A stretch of 7,551 nucleotides of DNA from an uncultured Lachnospiraceae bacterium. GTDB lineage: Bacteria > Bacillota > Clostridia > Lachnospirales > Lachnospiraceae. A model generated the notes under the pieces. It searched no databases. It was not told the DNA's origin and saw only the letters and a program-made list of their open reading frames with translations. Location: assembly GCA_910578605.1 (NCBI GenBank), contig CAJTQG010000067.1:1-7551 (forward strand), in the 5' to 3' direction. A program made the translations under genes and the position numbers. Below are positions 5,316 to 7,551 of the stretch, piece by piece. Each line of letters starts with the position of its first letter. Position 1 is the first letter of the stretch.

Positions 5316-7463
5316 CTCTTCCTTGAACTCATTTTTATTGATAACATTTTTTACCTTTTCTTCTCTTATCTCTTCTTTATCTCTCTGACATACCTTTGCC
5401 TTCACCATATCCATGGAGGTGCGTATAATGACACCGTCAAATATCCAAAGCATTGCTGGAAGGAGACAGATAACCACCACCATACTGATAACTGCTCCTC
5501 TAGCCAGCAGCATGCAAATACTTCCTATCATATCTACTTTAGAGTACGCCGCCACGCCAAATGTAGTTGCAAAGAAACAAAATCCACTGATTATAATTGA
5601 TTTAATGGATGTTTTATGGGCAATACCGATGGCTGTTTTCTTATCCTTGCCACCTACTGTTCTCTCCTTGTGATACCGGTTGGTCATAAGAATGGCATAA
5701 TCTACTGTTGCCCCCAACTGAATCGTTCCTATTACAATACTTGCCACAAATGCCAGCGAATCATGCATATAACATGGAACTGCCATATTGCAGGCAATGG
5801 CAAACTCTATCACTGCCACAAGAATAATAGGTATAGAAATAGATTTAAAGGTTAATAAAATAATAAGAAATATTGCGGCTATGGAAACAAAATTCACCAT
5901 CTTTAAGTCCACATCTGTGACATCCTGTAAATCTTTCATTAACGGCGCTTCCCCAATCACCATGCCATCCTTTTGATATCCCTTTACAATATCATTTATT
6001 TCTGCTAACTGGGCATTTACCTGATCTGTAGCTGAGGAATAATCAGAACCTACAAACTGCAATTCATAATTCCCATTGGAGAGCATTTCCCTAATGTCCT
6101 TGGGTATCATTTCATTTGGAATATTTACTCCCACCAGTGAATCTATTCCTATCACCCATTTCACACCGTCCACATTTTCAATTTTCTCATCCATTCTGCT
6201 TTTTTCCTTGGATGTCATTCCATCCTTTAACAATATTAAGTGAACGTTGCTCATATCAAATTTTTCTTTTAATTTGTCGTTTGCAACTGCACTTGGGATA
6301 TCCCTCGGAAGGGACTGGTCAATATTATAATAAATGTCATAATGATGATTTCCGTATATTGCTGGAACTAATAAAATCAAGAAAATAATTACAGTTACAT
6401 AGCGCCCCTTTATAATGCCGTGAGATAATTTGTCTAAATTCGGTATAATTGATGGGTGCGACGTCTTTTCAATCCACTTATCAAGAGTCAATATCATAGC
6501 AGGAAGCACTGTTACACATGTAATCACTCCAATCACTACACCCTTTGACATAACAATGCCAAGATTAGCTCCTAACTTAAATGTCATAAAGCACAGCGCT
6601 ACAAAACCTGCCACTGTTGTAACGGAGCTGCTTGTCACAGACTTAAATGTATTTCCAATGGCGTGAGCCATTGCCCGCTGCTTATCTCCGTCATATCTTA
6701 TTTTGTTTGCCTCATAGCTTTCCAGAAGGAAGATGGAATAATCCATTGTAACCGCTAACTGTAAAACCGCCGCCAAGGCCTGTGTAATATAGGAAATCTC
6801 TCCCATAAAGAAATTACTTCCCAAATTATAAACAATGGACATTCCAATGTTGAATAAGAAAATCAATGGCGTCACAAAGGAATCCATAGCAATAAACAAT
6901 ACCAACAAGGACATTATTGCGGCAATTCCTATATAAATCGGCATTTCTGACATTGCCAAATCTTTAATATCTGTTACTACTCCCGCCATACCGCTGGCAA
7001 ATACATTTTTGCCTACCATCCTGCGAATCTCCTTGATGGTATCCATTGTCTCGTCTGCGGATGTTGTATTGTCAAACAGTGCCACCATCATTGTCGCTTC
7101 TTTGTTGAAAAATGCATCTCTTAAATCCGATGGCATCATCTCTATTGGGACGGAAACATCCAGAGCATCGTCATACCACAAAACATCTGTCACATGTTCT
7201 AAATTCTCCAAATCCTTTTCCAGTTTCGCTACATCCTTCATGGGCATATCTTCCACAATAATCATGGAGAAAGCGCCCATGCCAAATTCATCTACCATAA
7301 TATCCTGTCCGTCAACAGTCTCTAGTGTATCCGGCAAATAACTTAACAGGTCATAATTCACTCTTGTGTTGATATAACCAATTCCTGCCGGAATCAATAA
7401 AAGTAGGGCAAACATTAAAATAATGTTTTTATGTTTGGTAATCCATTTACCAATTGTAACCAT
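5298..7463 (-). CDS. MMPL/RND-superfamily exporter (HAE3-like)
   Basis: From ATG 7463 the protein has 721 residues and about 12 membrane segments in two similar halves. TM1 is about 15-31, followed by an extracellular domain (32-172) and TM2-6 (175-327). TM7 is about 355-371, followed by a second extracellular domain (372-522) and TM8-12 (523-675). TM4 carries TMDYSIFLLESYEANK and TM10 carries ATVDYAILMTNRYHKER. The Asp-Tyr pairs (D241-Y242, D588-Y589) match the proton-relay pairs D256-Y257 and D645-Y646 of mycobacterial MmpL3, so proton-driven export is inferred. A charged cytoplasmic tail (about 683-721) is rich in Lys and Glu. ATG 7463 is preferred because AGGAG (7474-7478) is 10 nt away; an upstream in-frame GTG (7472) is only 1 nt from it. 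The gene is first in its operon, behind a palindrome overlapping its promoter. Substrate is unknown, perhaps a lipid or amphiphile as in the family. Confidence 0.93.
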   Translation of the reverse strand: MVTIGKWITKHKNIILMFALLLLIPAGIGYINTRVNYDLLSYLPDTLETVDGQDIMVDEFGMGAFSMIIVEDMPMKDVAKLEKDLENLEHVTDVLWYDDALDVSVPIEMMPSDLRDAFFNKEATMMVALFDNTTSADETMDTIKEIRRMVGKNVFASGMAGVVTDIKDLAMSEMPIYIGIAAIMSLLVLFIAMDSFVTPLIFLFNIGMSIVYNLGSNFFMGEISYITQALAAVLQLAVTMDYSIFLLESYEANKIRYDGDKQRAMAHAIGNTFKSVTSSSVTTVAGFVALCFMTFKLGANLGIVMSKGVVIGVITCVTVLPAMILTLDKWIEKTSHPSIIPNLDKLSHGIIKGRYVTVIIFLILLVPAIYGNHHYDIYYNIDQSLPRDIPSAVANDKLKEKFDMSNVHLILLKDGMTSKEKSRMDEKIENVDGVKWVIGIDSLVGVNIPNEMIPKDIREMLSNGNYELQFVGSDYSSATDQVNAQLAEINDIVKGYQKDGMVIGEAPLMKDLQDVTDVDLKMVNFVSIAAIFLIILLTFKSISIPIILVAVIEFAIACNMAVPCYMHDSLAFVASIVIGTIQLGATVDYAILMTNRYHKERTVGGKDKKTAIGIAHKTSIKSIIISGFCFFATTFGVAAYSKVDMIGSICMLLARGAVISMVVVICLLPAMLWIFDGVIIRTSMDMVKAKVCQRDKEEIREEKVKNVINKNEFKEEKGVLL

Positions 7464-7473
7464 TCCCTTCACA

Positions 7474-7480
7474 CTCCTTA
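7474..7480 (-). promoter_or_regulatory. Ribosome binding site deciding the exporter start
   Basis: TAAGGAG lies 10 nt before ATG 7463 and only 1 nt before GTG 7472. The ATG is therefore the better start, giving 721 rather than 724 residues. Confidence 0.65.
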
Positions 7481-7492
7481 CATAAAATTTAA

Positions 7493-7521
7493 ATTATACA
7501 AAAATGACTATTGGTCATTTT
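7493..7521 (-). promoter_or_regulatory. Promoter of the exporter-lipoprotein operon
   Basis: On the minus strand a perfect TATAAT (7493-7498) has a weak -35 candidate AAATGA (7516-7521) at 17 bp; ATGACC at 15 bp is an alternative. Transcription would start near 7486, about 23 nt before the ATG. The -35 and spacer are covered by the palindrome at 7502-7522. Confidence 0.65.
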
Positions 7522-7522
7522 G
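7502..7522. promoter_or_regulatory. Palindromic operator, likely for the TetR regulator
   Basis: AAAATGAC (7502-7509) and GTCATTTT (7515-7522) are perfect inverted arms around 5 bp. Size and symmetry fit a TetR-family dimer site, and the overlap with the spacer and -35 of the operon promoter fits repression. That the TetR protein of this window binds it is inferred from gene order. Confidence 0.75.
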
Positions 7523-7542
7523 TTGTAAAGTATCTTACACCA

Positions 7543-7551
7543 AAAATGACC
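7543..7551. promoter_or_regulatory. Second operator half-site, cut by window edge
   Basis: AAAAATGAC repeats exactly the sequence at 7501-7509, shifted by 42 bp, and runs off the window. If the other arm follows outside, there are two operators four helical turns apart. Confidence 0.45.

Noticed and set aside
7478..7483. ATG directly followed by TAA upstream of the exporter start
   Set aside because: A start-stop pair can act on translation, but here it has no ribosome binding site of its own and overlaps the exporter's AAGGAG, so it is probably chance.

Overview
The window looks like chromosomal DNA of a low-GC Gram-positive anaerobe, most likely Clostridia of the Lachnospiraceae type. The reasons are AT-rich intergenic DNA, strong AGGAG-type ribosome binding sites, TTG and ATG starts, an RsmG of Bacillus/Clostridium length, and a lipoprotein plus MMPL exporter pair of the Firmicute type. 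The assignment to family level is inference.

Layout from left to right: an AT-rich leader (1-159); a forward alpha/beta hydrolase with an N-terminal membrane anchor (160-1110); a two-way hairpin terminator (1126-1178); then four genes, all on the minus strand. In their own direction of transcription these are an MMPL/RND-family exporter (7463 to 5298), a secreted heptad-repeat lipoprotein (5301 to 2890), a TetR-family regulator (2688 to 2092) and the 16S rRNA methyltransferase gene rsmG (1916 to 1197).

The exporter, lipoprotein and regulator form one apparent functional unit. Exporter and lipoprotein overlap by ATGA and should be translationally coupled. In front of the exporter lies a good -10 box, with a near-perfect palindrome AAAATGAC-N5-GTCATTTT overlapping the spacer and -35 region. 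This is the expected layout for repression by a TetR protein. A second copy of the left half-site starts exactly 42 bp upstream and is cut by the window edge. The simplest model is that the TetR protein represses the exporter and lipoprotein until a hydrophobic or amphiphilic ligand appears. The substrate cannot be told from sequence.

The least explained stretch is the 201-bp gap between the lipoprotein gene and tetR. It holds a candidate promoter, a possible 16-codon leader ORF with its own AAGGAG, and a perfect 19-bp inverted repeat that any tetR transcript starting upstream must contain. No mobile element, CRISPR array, tRNA or rRNA gene was seen. No gene-free stretch exceeds 300 bases.
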